This document shows, in pieces, positions 15,677 to 24,369 of a DNA stretch of 64,000 nucleotides (its first letter is position 1; every line of letters starts with the position of its first letter). Position numbers and translations under genes: made by a program. This DNA comes from Acidobacteriota bacterium. GTDB lineage: Bacteria; Acidobacteriota; Blastocatellia; UBA7656. The DNA lies in assembly GCA_040754075.1 (NCBI GenBank), contig JBFMDH010000027.1, positions 1 to 64,000 on the forward strand. Direction: 5' to 3'. The notes beneath the pieces are model-generated. The model made no database searches. It had not been told where the DNA came from and was given only the letters and a program-made list of their open reading frames with translations.

Positions 15677-16843
15677 ATGAAAGCGGCTTTCGGTTTGTCG
15701 CCTGTAATGAATGAACTCGCGGTTGACGATTATCGCATCGCGGAAATTGACCGGGTGCTCACGCCTGCGCTTGCCATCTATCCTGAAATCGTTGATGCCA
15801 ATATCGCTGCAACCATTCGTTTGCTTGGCGGCGATGCGTCGCGCTGGCGTCCGCATGTGAAAACCGCAAAACTGCAATTTGTCATGCAGCGGTTTGTCGC
15901 CGCAGGGGTAATGAATTTCAAATGCGCCACGGCGCTTGAACTCGCAACCGTTTGTGAAATCGGCGCTGCGGATGTCTTGCTCGCTTACCCCGTGGTGGGC
16001 GCAAATGCGCGCCGGGTGCGCGAAATTGCCGAACGATTTTCTGCAACGCGCATCGCCGCGCTCATTGAAACGGCGGCGCAGATCGAGGTGTGGAAAGCCG
16101 GTTCTATCGGACTGTTTATCGATGTCAACGGCGGCATGAATCGCACAGGGATCGAACAAGACCGGGTTGATGAAATTGTAAACCTGGCAAAAGCGATTCA
16201 AGACGCGGGTTGCGAATTTCGCGGGCTGCATTATTACGATGGGCACATGGCGGGTAAGGTTGATTTACGGGAACGCGAAGGCGCGGCGCACGCAGGTTAT
16301 GACCGGTTGATGAATCTGGTAGCGGCGCTTGAAGCGATGAATATTCAAGTCAGTGAAGTGATCACCGCAGGCACCCCTGCGTTTCCTTGTTCGCTATCTT
16401 ATGCGCCGTTTAGAGAAGCCCGATTCACTCATCGCATTTCGCCGGGAACCGTGGTCTATAACGACACCACGAGTCTCGCGCAATTGCCTGCGGATTACGG
16501 TTATCGCCCGGCGGCTATTGTGGTTTCAACCGTTGTGTCGCATCCGACAGCCACGCGATTAACCTGCGATGCCGGGCATAAAACCGTTTCGGCGGACGCA
16601 GGCATTCCCAATTGTTTTGTCATCGGTCACGCGGATTTAATCCCGCAACACCCAAGCGAAGAACATCTGCCGATTGAATGCGCGTCAAATAAACCGGAAA
16701 TCGGCGAAACGCTTTACCTGGTTCCGAAACATGTCTGCCCGACAGTGAATAATTTCGACCACGCCTTGATTATTGAAAAAGGCAAGATTGTCGGCGTTGA
16801 GCGCGTCACGGCGCGCGGTCGCGAAGCGCCTTTTGCCATTTGA
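15677..16843 (+). CDS. D-threonine aldolase-like PLP enzyme (alanine racemase fold)
   Basis: A 388-residue fold-type III PLP enzyme, started at the ATG at 15677 (GGGGA upstream). Lys62 in WRPHVKTAK is the expected Schiff-base lysine. The N-terminal barrel carries LFIDVNGGMNRTGI and FRGLHYYDGH. The C-terminal beta domain ends with PKHVCPTVNNFD, in which the His and Asp/Cys positions correspond to the metal site of D-threonine aldolases. These enzymes split D-threonine or D-3-hydroxyaspartate. The substrate is not determined; 3-hydroxy-D-aspartate aldolase and D-serine dehydratase are alternatives in the same family. A terminator follows at once, so it is monocistronic. Confidence 0.82.
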   Translation: MKAAFGLSPVMNELAVDDYRIAEIDRVLTPALAIYPEIVDANIAATIRLLGGDASRWRPHVKTAKLQFVMQRFVAAGVMNFKCATALELATVCEIGAADVLLAYPVVGANARRVREIAERFSATRIAALIETAAQIEVWKAGSIGLFIDVNGGMNRTGIEQDRVDEIVNLAKAIQDAGCEFRGLHYYDGHMAGKVDLREREGAAHAGYDRLMNLVAALEAMNIQVSEVITAGTPAFPCSLSYAPFREARFTHRISPGTVVYNDTTSLAQLPADYGYRPAAIVVSTVVSHPTATRLTCDAGHKTVSADAGIPNCFVIGHADLIPQHPSEEHLPIECASNKPEIGETLYLVPKHVCPTVNNFDHALIIEKGKIVGVERVTARGREAPFAI

Positions 16844-16864
16844 TTGCGGGTTTGAAGGTGGCAG

Positions 16865-16906
16865 CTAAAGCGCAAGCAAACATCAATTGCTTGCGCTTTA
16901 GTTTTT
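16865..16906 (+). terminator. Rho-independent terminator
   Basis: Perfect 15-bp stem CTAAAGCGCAAGCAA (16865-16879) and TTGCTTGCGCTTTAG (16887-16901) followed by TTTTTG. On the other strand it also closes the leftward TPR gene ending at 16921. Confidence 0.9.
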
Positions 16907-16920
16907 GAGCAGATTCAAAA

Positions 16921-18780
16921 CTACTGGTTAGAGGCTTTCGGCTTACCTTCGATTTTCGCTTTCAACCGTTCTTTTGCTTCGGGCGGTGACGGCATGGATT
17001 CGGCGGTTTGCCATCTTGATTTTGCCAGGTCAAGCTTGCCCTGTTTTTCGTAGAGGTCGCCGAGGTGTTCCTGAATGGCATAGGAATCCGGGCGAATGGC
17101 TATTGCGCGGCGCAAATATTTTTCCGCTTCATCGAGTTTTCCCAGTTTAAAATAAGCCCAGCCCAGGCTATCGAGATAAGAACCGTTATTGGGTTCTGCA
17201 TCGACGGCGCGTTGAATCATTTTCAAAGCTTCATCAAGATTTTTGCTTTGTTCAACCATTCGATAGCCGACATTATTGAGAACCAGTGAATTATTCGGCT
17301 CCAGTGCCAGCGCCATTTTGTCGTAGGTTTCGGCATCTGCAAATTTGCCGCGCGCCCCGAAAAAGCTGCTGACCGCAAGCAGCAGCCGAAGGTTTTTGGG
17401 AGCAAGCGAAGCGGCTTTGCGATACGCTGTCTCAGCCTCTTCGATTTTTTTATTGTTAAACAAAAACCCGCCCAAATTCATGTAGAGGTCGGGTTGATTG
17501 GGATTTTTTTGAATCGCTTCTCTAAGCGTCTTTTCGGCATCGTCCGGGCGTCCCATTTGTGAGTAAGCAAGAGCCAGCAATGCCGGCGCACAGACTAAAT
17601 CGGGTTTTAATTGAATAGCTTTGTTTAACGATTCGATAGCCTCATCAAAACGTTGGGATTCGATATAGGCTCTGCCCATTGGACAATAGACCTCGACATA
17701 AGAAGGATTCAATTCTCCAGCCTTTTTGAAGGCTTCAATGGCTTGGGGAAACTGGCGCGAGTTGAAATGGCAGGTTCCTTTTCCATAATAAACTTGATAG
17801 AGAAAAGCGTAAGGAAGTTTGCTCTCGATAATTTTATCGTAAGCCGCTATGGCTTCCGCAAAACGTCCTTGCCCGGCATAAGAAGCCGCAATATATTGTT
17901 GCGCTTTCAAATCGTTCGGGTTGAGTTTCACCAGGCGGAAAAGCGTTTCTCGCGCCTCATTATGACGTTGCAAACGCAGATAGACCCACCCCAGATGAAG
18001 CAAGGCTTCAGCATCTTCCGGTGTTTTATCTAAAATTTGTTTGAAGGCATCAGCGCTCTCTGCATATCGCTGTTTGCTCTCAAGGGCGATGCCAAGAGGC
18101 TTCAGCATCGTCAACGAACCGGGAACCGCTTCGAGACCTCGCTTATAAGTGGCTATTTCCAAATCGTAATTTCGCCCCTTTCGATAAATTGAACCCAGAC
18201 TGAGATACGTGGCTTCATGGTCGGGCTTGAGTTCGATGGTTTTATGATAAGCGGCTATCGCCTTGTCGTACTCCGCTTCACTTCTGTACGCCTCGCCCAA
18301 GGCAAAATGCGCTTCGTATGAATTGGGATTGGCTTGCGCCAGACGCTCGGCTTTTTCAATCTCATCGCCGCTGGTGTCGGGAGCAGGATCGGGCAAATTA
18401 AAATTAAAGGTGATGGTGCCGATGACTTTGACGGCTTCGCCTGATAGTTGAGTTGGCGTAAATTCCCAACCTCGCGCGGCAGCGACCGCCGCATCTTTCA
18501 AAAGCGGATGCCCGGAAAGGGCGCGCGCGGCGATGACTTTGCCTGCTTCATCCAATGTGACTTCGACAACCACCGCGCCTGCAACCCGCGCCGCTTTTGC
18601 GAGCGGCGGATAGGTTGGTTCGATCCGTTTGGTTGCTGACCCCACGAGCACGCCGCCGGATTTACGGATAATTTTCGGCGGTTGTGCGCTATCTTGCCTG
18701 GCAGATGTAGTGATTAAAAATAGTGAGCAGATAAGTGAAAATACGAAAAGCAATTTTGCGGCTGAGTTCATAGATTTCAT
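16921..18780 (-). CDS. Exported TonB C-terminal-domain/TPR protein (paralogue A)
   Basis: A 619-residue protein with a signal peptide (NSAAKLLFVFSLICSLFLIT). A TonB-C-like domain at about residues 45-135 reads RIEPTYPPLAKAARVAGAVV, then LSGHPLLKDAAVAAARGWEF and GTITFNFNLP. About 13 TPR repeats follow (AHFALGEAYRSEAEYDKAIA, SLDSLGWAYFKLGKL-type units) to the C-terminus. In Acidobacteriota this domain order is common; the protein is presumably periplasmic and scaffolds other proteins rather than energising transport, since it lacks the TonB anchor and Pro-rich spacer. GGAGG precedes the ATG. It is paralogous to 19086-20180 over the first 140 residues and shares a promoter element with it. Confidence 0.82.
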   Translation of the reverse strand: MKSMNSAAKLLFVFSLICSLFLITTSARQDSAQPPKIIRKSGGVLVGSATKRIEPTYPPLAKAARVAGAVVVEVTLDEAGKVIAARALSGHPLLKDAAVAAARGWEFTPTQLSGEAVKVIGTITFNFNLPDPAPDTSGDEIEKAERLAQANPNSYEAHFALGEAYRSEAEYDKAIAAYHKTIELKPDHEATYLSLGSIYRKGRNYDLEIATYKRGLEAVPGSLTMLKPLGIALESKQRYAESADAFKQILDKTPEDAEALLHLGWVYLRLQRHNEARETLFRLVKLNPNDLKAQQYIAASYAGQGRFAEAIAAYDKIIESKLPYAFLYQVYYGKGTCHFNSRQFPQAIEAFKKAGELNPSYVEVYCPMGRAYIESQRFDEAIESLNKAIQLKPDLVCAPALLALAYSQMGRPDDAEKTLREAIQKNPNQPDLYMNLGGFLFNNKKIEEAETAYRKAASLAPKNLRLLLAVSSFFGARGKFADAETYDKMALALEPNNSLVLNNVGYRMVEQSKNLDEALKMIQRAVDAEPNNGSYLDSLGWAYFKLGKLDEAEKYLRRAIAIRPDSYAIQEHLGDLYEKQGKLDLAKSRWQTAESMPSPPEAKERLKAKIEGKPKASNQ

Positions 18781-18886
18781 GTTTACGCCTCCAAAACAAA
18801 AGCGGGTTGGTTAATGATGCTGTACTCGATTTCGGCACGAGCCGGACGATGCGACTCAATCAATTTTACTGAACTGACTGGGCGCG

Positions 18887-18915
18887 ATTATACGCTATGT
18901 GGGTTTTTAATTGCG
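18887..18915 (-). promoter_or_regulatory. Promoter of TPR paralogue A, shared with paralogue B
   Basis: Reading leftward, CATAGCGTATAATCGCGC contains a perfect TATAAT (18892-18887) about 105 bases before the start codon. A weak -35 (GCAATT) sits 16 bases upstream. The same 18-mer precedes the paralogous gene at 20293-20310, although the flanking sequence has diverged. Confidence 0.6.
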
Positions 18916-19085
18916 AACAAATTTTTTAGCGGTTGGCGAATATAATCGGTAAGAATATTACATCAGGATGTTGAGCGGATGCTTTCGGTTAAGGCTTGCT
19001 GATTGAGTGAAAAAACTCGTCGGTAAAATTGTCAAAACCTTTTATCACGAGCCCCTGACCCGATGTTTAAGAGTTTCTTACCGGT

Positions 19086-20180
19086 TTATTTCATACCTAA
19101 CTTTTCTTTCAGACGTTTTTTCTGGCTTTCCCCCGAAGAACGCATCAATGCCTGATGCCAAGAGCGATTGGCTAATTCCATTTTGCCTTGTTGATAATAG
19201 AGATCGCCAAGCGATTCCGATGCGTCTGGCAAAACCGCATTTAGCTTTACGGCTTCAAGTAAATGAGGTTCGGCTTCTTCCAGCTTGCCAACCTTCATAT
19301 AAGCCTGACCGAGAAGCAGATTTGCGCGAAAATCATTGCCATCCTTGAGCGCCACTGACAGATTGGCAATACACTCTTCATAACGTTCAAGATGAAAATA
19401 GCACTCGCCGATTTCCACCAGTCCGACAAAGTGATTGGTATCCATCTCCAGAAATTTTTTATAAGCCTCGGTGGCCGCATCGTACTTTTTCTGATCCATC
19501 AAGGTTTTCGCGAGTTTATGGGCAATCTCCGTAGAATTGGGAAGCATTTCAAATGCTTTTTGGTAAGTGGTAAGTTCCTGGTCATCGAGTTTCAATCCGG
19601 CGAATAAAGAAGCTAGCTTCAGATATGCCGCTTCATTCGCTGGGTCAAGTTCTATCACTTTTTTATAAGCTTCAATGGCTTCATCAGGCAAAGCATTGGC
19701 TTCATAAGCCTTGCCTAAGTCGCTATAGGCTTCGCCTGAATCAGGATTTTCCAAAACCGTCTGCCTGGCTTTGGCTAAATCTGCTGCCGCACCCGGCAAG
19801 TTAAATTTGAAGGTGATAGTGCCGATGACTTTGCTGATTTCGCCGGATATCACAGTTGGTTTGAATTGCCATTGTTGCGCGGCAGCGACCGCCGCATCTT
19901 TCAACATTGGATGCCCCGATAGGGCGCGCGCGGCGATGACTTTGCCTGCTTCATCGATTGTCACTTCGACAACCACTGCGCCTGAAACCCGCGCCGCTTT
20001 TGCAAGCGGCGGGTAAGCGGGTTCGACCCGTTTGATTGGCATAGGATTGACGATGCCGCCGGAGCCTACGATTTTCGGTGCTTGCGCAGGGTCTTGTTGT
20101 GCGCGGGCGATGGTCGAAAATACCAAACTAAAAACCGCCAATATAAAAAACCATTTTGTCGCTGGATTTACAGATTCCAT
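19086..20180 (-). CDS. Exported TonB C-terminal-domain/TPR protein (paralogue B)
   Basis: A 364-residue protein started at the ATG at 20180 (TTTGGAG upstream), with a signal peptide (PATKWFFILAVFSLVFSTIA, cleavage near RAQ). The TonB-C-like domain (about residues 45-135; RVEPAYPPLAKAARVSGAVV, LSGHPMLKDAAVAAAQQWQF) is nearly identical to that of the gene at 16921. It is followed by about six TPR units (AYSDLGKAYEANALPDEAIE, GLVEIGECYFHLERYEECI), so it is roughly half as long. The near-identity of the N-terminal domain suggests a recent duplication or gene conversion. Periplasmic scaffold role inferred from domains. Confidence 0.82.
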   Translation of the reverse strand: MESVNPATKWFFILAVFSLVFSTIARAQQDPAQAPKIVGSGGIVNPMPIKRVEPAYPPLAKAARVSGAVVVEVTIDEAGKVIAARALSGHPMLKDAAVAAAQQWQFKPTVISGEISKVIGTITFKFNLPGAAADLAKARQTVLENPDSGEAYSDLGKAYEANALPDEAIEAYKKVIELDPANEAAYLKLASLFAGLKLDDQELTTYQKAFEMLPNSTEIAHKLAKTLMDQKKYDAATEAYKKFLEMDTNHFVGLVEIGECYFHLERYEECIANLSVALKDGNDFRANLLLGQAYMKVGKLEEAEPHLLEAVKLNAVLPDASESLGDLYYQQGKMELANRSWHQALMRSSGESQKKRLKEKLGMK

Positions 20181-20292
20181 GTTCACAACTCCAAATTGAA
20201 AGCAGACCGGCTTAACGATACGGTAAGCGATTGGCACAAAGCGCATAACCAAAGCTCAGGGCGTGCCTGTTTTCCTGAATTGACAGAGCGCG

Positions 20293-20321
20293 ATTATACG
20301 CTATGCGAGTTTTGCATAGCG
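20293..20321 (-). promoter_or_regulatory. Promoter of TPR paralogue B with an 8-bp palindromic operator candidate
   Basis: Reading leftward, TATAAT (20298-20293) is preceded directly by a perfect inverted repeat CGCTATGC (20321-20314 on the minus strand) and GCATAGCG (20306-20299) with 7 bases between. The palindrome ends right at the -10 box, so a bound protein would block polymerase. Paralogue A retains only the promoter-proximal half. Confidence 0.55.
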
Positions 20322-20399
20322 AATCAAATGTTTTATGGATGGCGAAAATGATTGATGGGAATAGTTTGAGGAAATCGTAAAGTCCAAACCACGCTGATT

Positions 20400-20625
20400 T
20401 ATTAACTGATGTTACGCAGTGAAAATCTTAGCTTTTAATTTGACAACCGAAAAACTTCTGTAAAATGGCTGTTAATACCGCATAAAACTTGCTGCAAGGC
20501 TGCCCAAATAGCTTTCTTGCTGCAATTTGAGCGAGTTTTGCAGAATTATTCAAAACCGCCATTTTATTGGCTTTTTCTGCGTCAAGCGAAACTCAACATT
20601 TTTTGCTGCGTAACATCAGTTATTA
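20400..20625. mobile_element. MITE-like non-autonomous insertion element with 5-bp target duplication
   Basis: Terminal inverted repeats ACTGATGTTACGCAG (20405-20419) and CTGCGTAACATCAGT (20606-20620) are perfect over 15 bp. They are flanked by direct TATTA copies at 20400-20404 and 20621-20625, as expected for a target-site duplication. The 216-bp interior has no ORF and carries two CTTGCTGCAA copies. It therefore looks like an element mobilised in trans by an IS transposase; the parent IS is not in the window and its family is not assigned. Confidence 0.75.
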
Positions 20626-20692
20626 ATGAGTGAGCGATTGGAGCGACCATCAATGGTGAGCCAACGCAATTACAAATTCAGAAAGGCTGCTA

Positions 20693-20733
20693 CAGGCGAA
20701 GCTTGTTCTGGGTCAATGACAAGACTTCGCCTG
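20693..20733 (-). terminator. Hairpin at the end of the sigma/HEAT operon
   Basis: Arms CAGGCGAAGCTTGT (20693-20706) and ACAAGACTTCGCCTG (20719-20733) pair with one bulged base. It lies about 50 bases beyond the last leftward stop codon. There is no clear U-tract. Confidence 0.55.
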
Positions 20734-20784
20734 AGCAGGTTTGAACCTGAAATAAAATTTTCGGTTTTTTCTCAAGGTTTTTCG

Positions 20785-21930
20785 CTATTTCGAGAGAATT
20801 TCTTTGAAGAGTTCGAGCGCGCGTTCGTCATCAACCTGACCGAGCCAAAACAATGCCTGTTTGCGGACTTCGGGTTTCGGATGGGTCTTCGCGAGTTTGA
20901 CGAGCATCGGCACCGATTCATCTTTTTTGCGCTGGCTGATGGCAAAAACTGCCTGTTTTTGCACCTCTGTATCTTCGTCTGTGCGTTCAACCGTTTGTCC
21001 TAAAACTTCGAGCGAGCGTTGCCCGGCTTTTTGTCCAAGCCAAAAGATTGCCTGTTTGCGGGTTTCGCGGTCGGTCTCTTTTTCGGCAATCTGAATCAGG
21101 AAATCGACAGCCGCATCGCTGTTTTTATTATTGACGAATGCCCCGAAAATCACCTGTTTTTTCACTTCGCGGTTGCTGACTTGTGAATAGAGATTTTGCA
21201 AAGCGGTGAGCGCCTGCGCGTCCTGACTGACGCCGATAGCAAAAGCCGCCTGTTTGCGAATCTCTGTGCTCTCCTGGTCATTGCGCACCAGTTCGCTGAG
21301 AAACATGGTTTCGCCTTCGGTTTGTCCGAGCCAGAAGACCGCCGATTTGCGTATGCGTTCGGCTGTGGAATTGCGCACGATGCTTTCAAGCATCTGTCCG
21401 ATACGGCTGTCATCGTGAATCGCCAACGCCATTGTGGCGCGTTCGCCGACCTTTTCGGTCGCGTCGCGGTCAATCAATTCTTTCAGCCGAGCGAAACTTT
21501 CATCATTGGTGGCGCGTCCGAGCCAATAAACCGGGTAGCCATTAAAGTCGTGCTGGCGTTCAAGGTTATAGACCTCGACGCGGGTAATCTTGTCGCTTTC
21601 GTCTTCGCGCAGGAAAAAGATGCCGAGGTTGCGCGTCTCATATTTTTCCGTAGATGAACGTTCGCCTTTTTTGCCTTGCCACTCCACATCAACCGTAATG
21701 CCCGGTTTGACGTTGAATTGATAACCTGTCCAATATTTTCCGCTGCGGGCGCTGGCGCGTCCGAGCCTCACTGCCGCATCCATTTTCGCTTTCAAACTGC
21801 CGCCTTCGACCGGAATGAAATTTTGATTGGCGACCTGCGCCGCAGCCGGTTCAGCGGGCATTTCCATAGGCGTGCTCACAGCAAAATCGAAAATCAGCAG
21901 TGCCATCAGCATGAAAGAAGTAATCATCAT
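20785..21930 (-). CDS. Exported HEAT-repeat protein (operon gene 4)
   Basis: A 381-residue protein from the ATG at 21930 (a second ATG follows directly; AAAGGA lies about a dozen bases upstream). A signal or anchor segment comes first (MMITSFMLMALLIFDFAVS). Residues about 50-130 are a beta-rich region (YWTGYQFNVKPGITVDVEW). From about 135 on there are seven to eight HEAT repeats of about 34 residues with a recurring RKQAVFWLGQ-type core. HEAT arrays are protein-binding scaffolds. The start overlaps slightly with the end of the upstream gene at 21954 in the operon sense (gap 23 bases), and the two proteins share the repeat type, so they are probably partners or duplicates. Confidence 0.78.
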   Translation of the reverse strand: MMITSFMLMALLIFDFAVSTPMEMPAEPAAAQVANQNFIPVEGGSLKAKMDAAVRLGRASARSGKYWTGYQFNVKPGITVDVEWQGKKGERSSTEKYETRNLGIFFLREDESDKITRVEVYNLERQHDFNGYPVYWLGRATNDESFARLKELIDRDATEKVGERATMALAIHDDSRIGQMLESIVRNSTAERIRKSAVFWLGQTEGETMFLSELVRNDQESTEIRKQAAFAIGVSQDAQALTALQNLYSQVSNREVKKQVIFGAFVNNKNSDAAVDFLIQIAEKETDRETRKQAIFWLGQKAGQRSLEVLGQTVERTDEDTEVQKQAVFAISQRKKDESVPMLVKLAKTHPKPEVRKQALFWLGQVDDERALELFKEILSK

Positions 21931-21953
21931 ATCTTGAGGTGTCCTTTCTGAAT

Positions 21954-23321
21954 TTATTTGAGAATGTCTTCGATAAACTTGCGGGCTTCGGGGTCGCGAC
22001 TTTGACCTAGCCACATCACCGCGCGTTTTCGCAGTTCAACCGAAGGGCTGGTTTTGGCAATTTCAATTAGTTTTTGAACGGCGCGTTTGTTCTGTGATTG
22101 CGACAGCGCAAAAAGAATTTGCTCTTTCACTTCATCGCTTTTTTCCGTGTCATACAGTTGAATGATGCTATCGACTGCCCCGTCGCCGCCGCGTTGCAGA
22201 AACCAGAAGACCGCCATTTTGCGAATTTCGGTGTTGGTTTCGTTGCGGACAATCTCCTGCAATTTCGCCTGACTGCGCGCCCCGCCATGCATCGCAAAAG
22301 CGGTGAGGATTTGTTTCTTGATTTCAACATCGGCTTCCGCATTGTAGAGCGTCAATAACTCATCAAAAGCCGCATCACCGCCGCCTATGCCGAGATGCAC
22401 AATCGCGGTTTTGCGAATTTCGGGCGAGGTGTTGGAGCGCGCAATCTCTAACAGCAAAGCGCGGGCTTTCGGGTTGCGACTTTGCGACACCGCAACGATT
22501 GCCGCATTCATCAACTCGTTGTCTGTACCTTGCGTGAGGGTTTCTTTAAGAAAATCAAAGGCGCGGTCATCGCCGGTCATCCCCAACCACATAATCGCCG
22601 TGCTGCGTAACTCTTTATCCTGCTGGTTGCGAATCACATTCAGCAGCAGGTCTGTAGCGCGCGCGCCGCCGCGTTGCGCCAGCAGAGTGAGCGCCATGCG
22701 TTTTAAATTCTTGCTGGCTTTTGAATCCGGTTTGAGCAACTCTTCGATAGTCGGCATGGCGCGCTCAGGGTTAGACATAATCAGGCTTTGCAGCGCAATG
22801 ATTTTCAATTCTTCGTCCTGCTGGTCATTAATGGCGCGATCAATGGTCGTTTGATTGCCAAGTTGCGGAGCGATTTCCAGGCGCAGGGCTTCGGCATCAT
22901 CTTTCCAGTTGGATTTTGGGTGCTCTTTAATCAAGCGTTCAAGGGTGCGGTCGGCATCGGCGAATCTGCCCTGTTTTTTCAAAGCGAAGGCTTGCCAGTA
23001 GAGCGCCGCATCGACGCTTTTATGTCGCGGGTAGGCGTTGACGAAGGCAATAAAATTTTCGGCGGCTTCTTCCCACTTTTCGTCTTCAATCAATTCGCGT
23101 CCCACGCGCAAAGATTTCGCCGCAGGGTCGCTCGCGTTGCCATCCTGCTCGGCGGAAAATTTATTGAGCAGGTTGTTGGTAAAGCGTTCAGGTGAACGAT
23201 TGTTTTGGGCAGTGGTTATCAAGGTCGAACCGATTAATACAGTGAGCACAACAGCGAAAACGATGCTCGCTGAGGTGACCGTAAGTTTTGAATGGTTTTG
23301 TAAACGAACTCGAAAAATCAT
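21954..23321 (-). CDS. Exported TPR/HEAT-repeat protein (operon gene 3)
   Basis: A 455-residue protein with an N-terminal membrane/signal segment (ASIVFAVVLTVLIGSTLITT). A TPR-like region follows at about residues 65-150 (WEEAAENFIAFVNAYPRHKS, YWQAFALKKQGRFADADRTL) resembling outer-membrane assembly lipoproteins. About eight HEAT repeats then run to the C-terminus (RSTAIMWLGMTGDDRAFDFL, RKRAVMWLGQSRDPEARKF). No enzymatic motif is visible. It sits 25 bases after the anti-sigma gene, in one operon with the sigma factor. A periplasmic sensing or scaffolding function linked to the anti-sigma factor is a reasonable guess. Confidence 0.78.
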   Translation of the reverse strand: MIFRVRLQNHSKLTVTSASIVFAVVLTVLIGSTLITTAQNNRSPERFTNNLLNKFSAEQDGNASDPAAKSLRVGRELIEDEKWEEAAENFIAFVNAYPRHKSVDAALYWQAFALKKQGRFADADRTLERLIKEHPKSNWKDDAEALRLEIAPQLGNQTTIDRAINDQQDEELKIIALQSLIMSNPERAMPTIEELLKPDSKASKNLKRMALTLLAQRGGARATDLLLNVIRNQQDKELRSTAIMWLGMTGDDRAFDFLKETLTQGTDNELMNAAIVAVSQSRNPKARALLLEIARSNTSPEIRKTAIVHLGIGGGDAAFDELLTLYNAEADVEIKKQILTAFAMHGGARSQAKLQEIVRNETNTEIRKMAVFWFLQRGGDGAVDSIIQLYDTEKSDEVKEQILFALSQSQNKRAVQKLIEIAKTSPSVELRKRAVMWLGQSRDPEARKFIEDILK

Positions 23322-23345
23322 TTTGCGTTTCCTTTTCTTGAAACT

Positions 23346-24359
23346 TCAATTGAAGTCGGCTTTTGCCATTACCGTGCGCGTTGAATAAAGCTGCAACGTG
23401 GGGATGATCTCTTTCTTTTGCATGCGTTCACGAATGGCGCGAAGGTCACTGGCGACAGGCGAATCGGAGAGATTGGCTATATCAATCAGCACCGGCTCCA
23501 GGTCATCGAGCACCTGTCGAACGGGGAGATTCCCCCGCGCTTCGGCTTCGCGTCTGAGCAAGACATTTTGATAGAGCAGGGCGCGCGAACGCTCGGTTTC
23601 ATCGGCAAGCATCGCCTTTGAATCGCTATCTGCGAGATTGAGATTGCGAAACGCGCGCAATAACAGTTGCGCTTTTTCAAAATGTCTGGCGGTCTCTTCA
23701 TCGGCTAGAGAAATCACCGGCAAAGTCGGCAAGGCATTTACATTTGCAGCGATAAATTCGTCCTGAACCGGTTTTTCGATTTTGGGTGCCGATTGGGTAT
23801 TGTGCTGAGCAACCTGTGGCGCATTTGGTTGATGAATCGCTGGCTTTTTCGGCTGCTGATTTTGCGCCAGTTTTTGTTCACGCCGGTCTTGGTTTTTAGA
23901 GGATGAACCGGGGTTGTCTTTTGGATTAGGGTTTTCCTGCGGTAGCGTCAGGGTCTGTGCGCTAACTGCGATTTGCAGTGTGGATGGCTGCAACGGTTGT
24001 TTGAGATACGCCCACAACAACAGGGTTATCACAATTAATGCGGCGACGGACATCGCCCACGCAGGTCGTAAAACGCTCACGCGCATCGCTTCAACCAGGC
24101 GTTGCCATAATCGCGGCTTCTCATCTGTTGCAAGTCGTGCCTGCAAACGCGCTTCATAACCCGACCAATACGTTTCATCGGGCAACATTAAATCTGCGGC
24201 TTGGTCGAAAACCGCGAGCGCCGCTTTGAATGAAAGATATTGTGCGTGGCAAGCCTCGCAGCTTTCGATTTCAGACAGCGCCTGAAGTTTTGCCGGTTCG
24301 TTTAACTCAGCAAAAATTAAATCGGTTAAACAGGCTTCGATTTTTTGACAATCGTGCAT
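23346..24359 (-). CDS. Membrane-anchored zinc-finger anti-sigma factor (operon gene 2)
   Basis: A 337-residue protein started at the ATG at 24359 (TAGGA upstream), 10 bases after the sigma stop codon. The cytoplasmic N-terminus has the zinc-finger anti-sigma pattern (CLTDLIFAELNEP, then SEIESCEACHAQYLSF). A single transmembrane helix at about residues 105-125 (AWAMSVAALIVITLLLWAYL) is followed by a Pro/Gln/Asn-rich linker and a helical periplasmic part (EKAQLLLRAFRNLNLADSD). It would hold the adjacent ECF sigma at the membrane and release it on an envelope signal. The two HEAT proteins downstream may be its sensors or targets. Confidence 0.8.
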   Translation of the reverse strand: MHDCQKIEACLTDLIFAELNEPAKLQALSEIESCEACHAQYLSFKAALAVFDQAADLMLPDETYWSGYEARLQARLATDEKPRLWQRLVEAMRVSVLRPAWAMSVAALIVITLLLWAYLKQPLQPSTLQIAVSAQTLTLPQENPNPKDNPGSSSKNQDRREQKLAQNQQPKKPAIHQPNAPQVAQHNTQSAPKIEKPVQDEFIAANVNALPTLPVISLADEETARHFEKAQLLLRAFRNLNLADSDSKAMLADETERSRALLYQNVLLRREAEARGNLPVRQVLDDLEPVLIDIANLSDSPVASDLRAIRERMQKKEIIPTLQLYSTRTVMAKADFN

Positions 24360-24369
24360 CACGTTTTTC

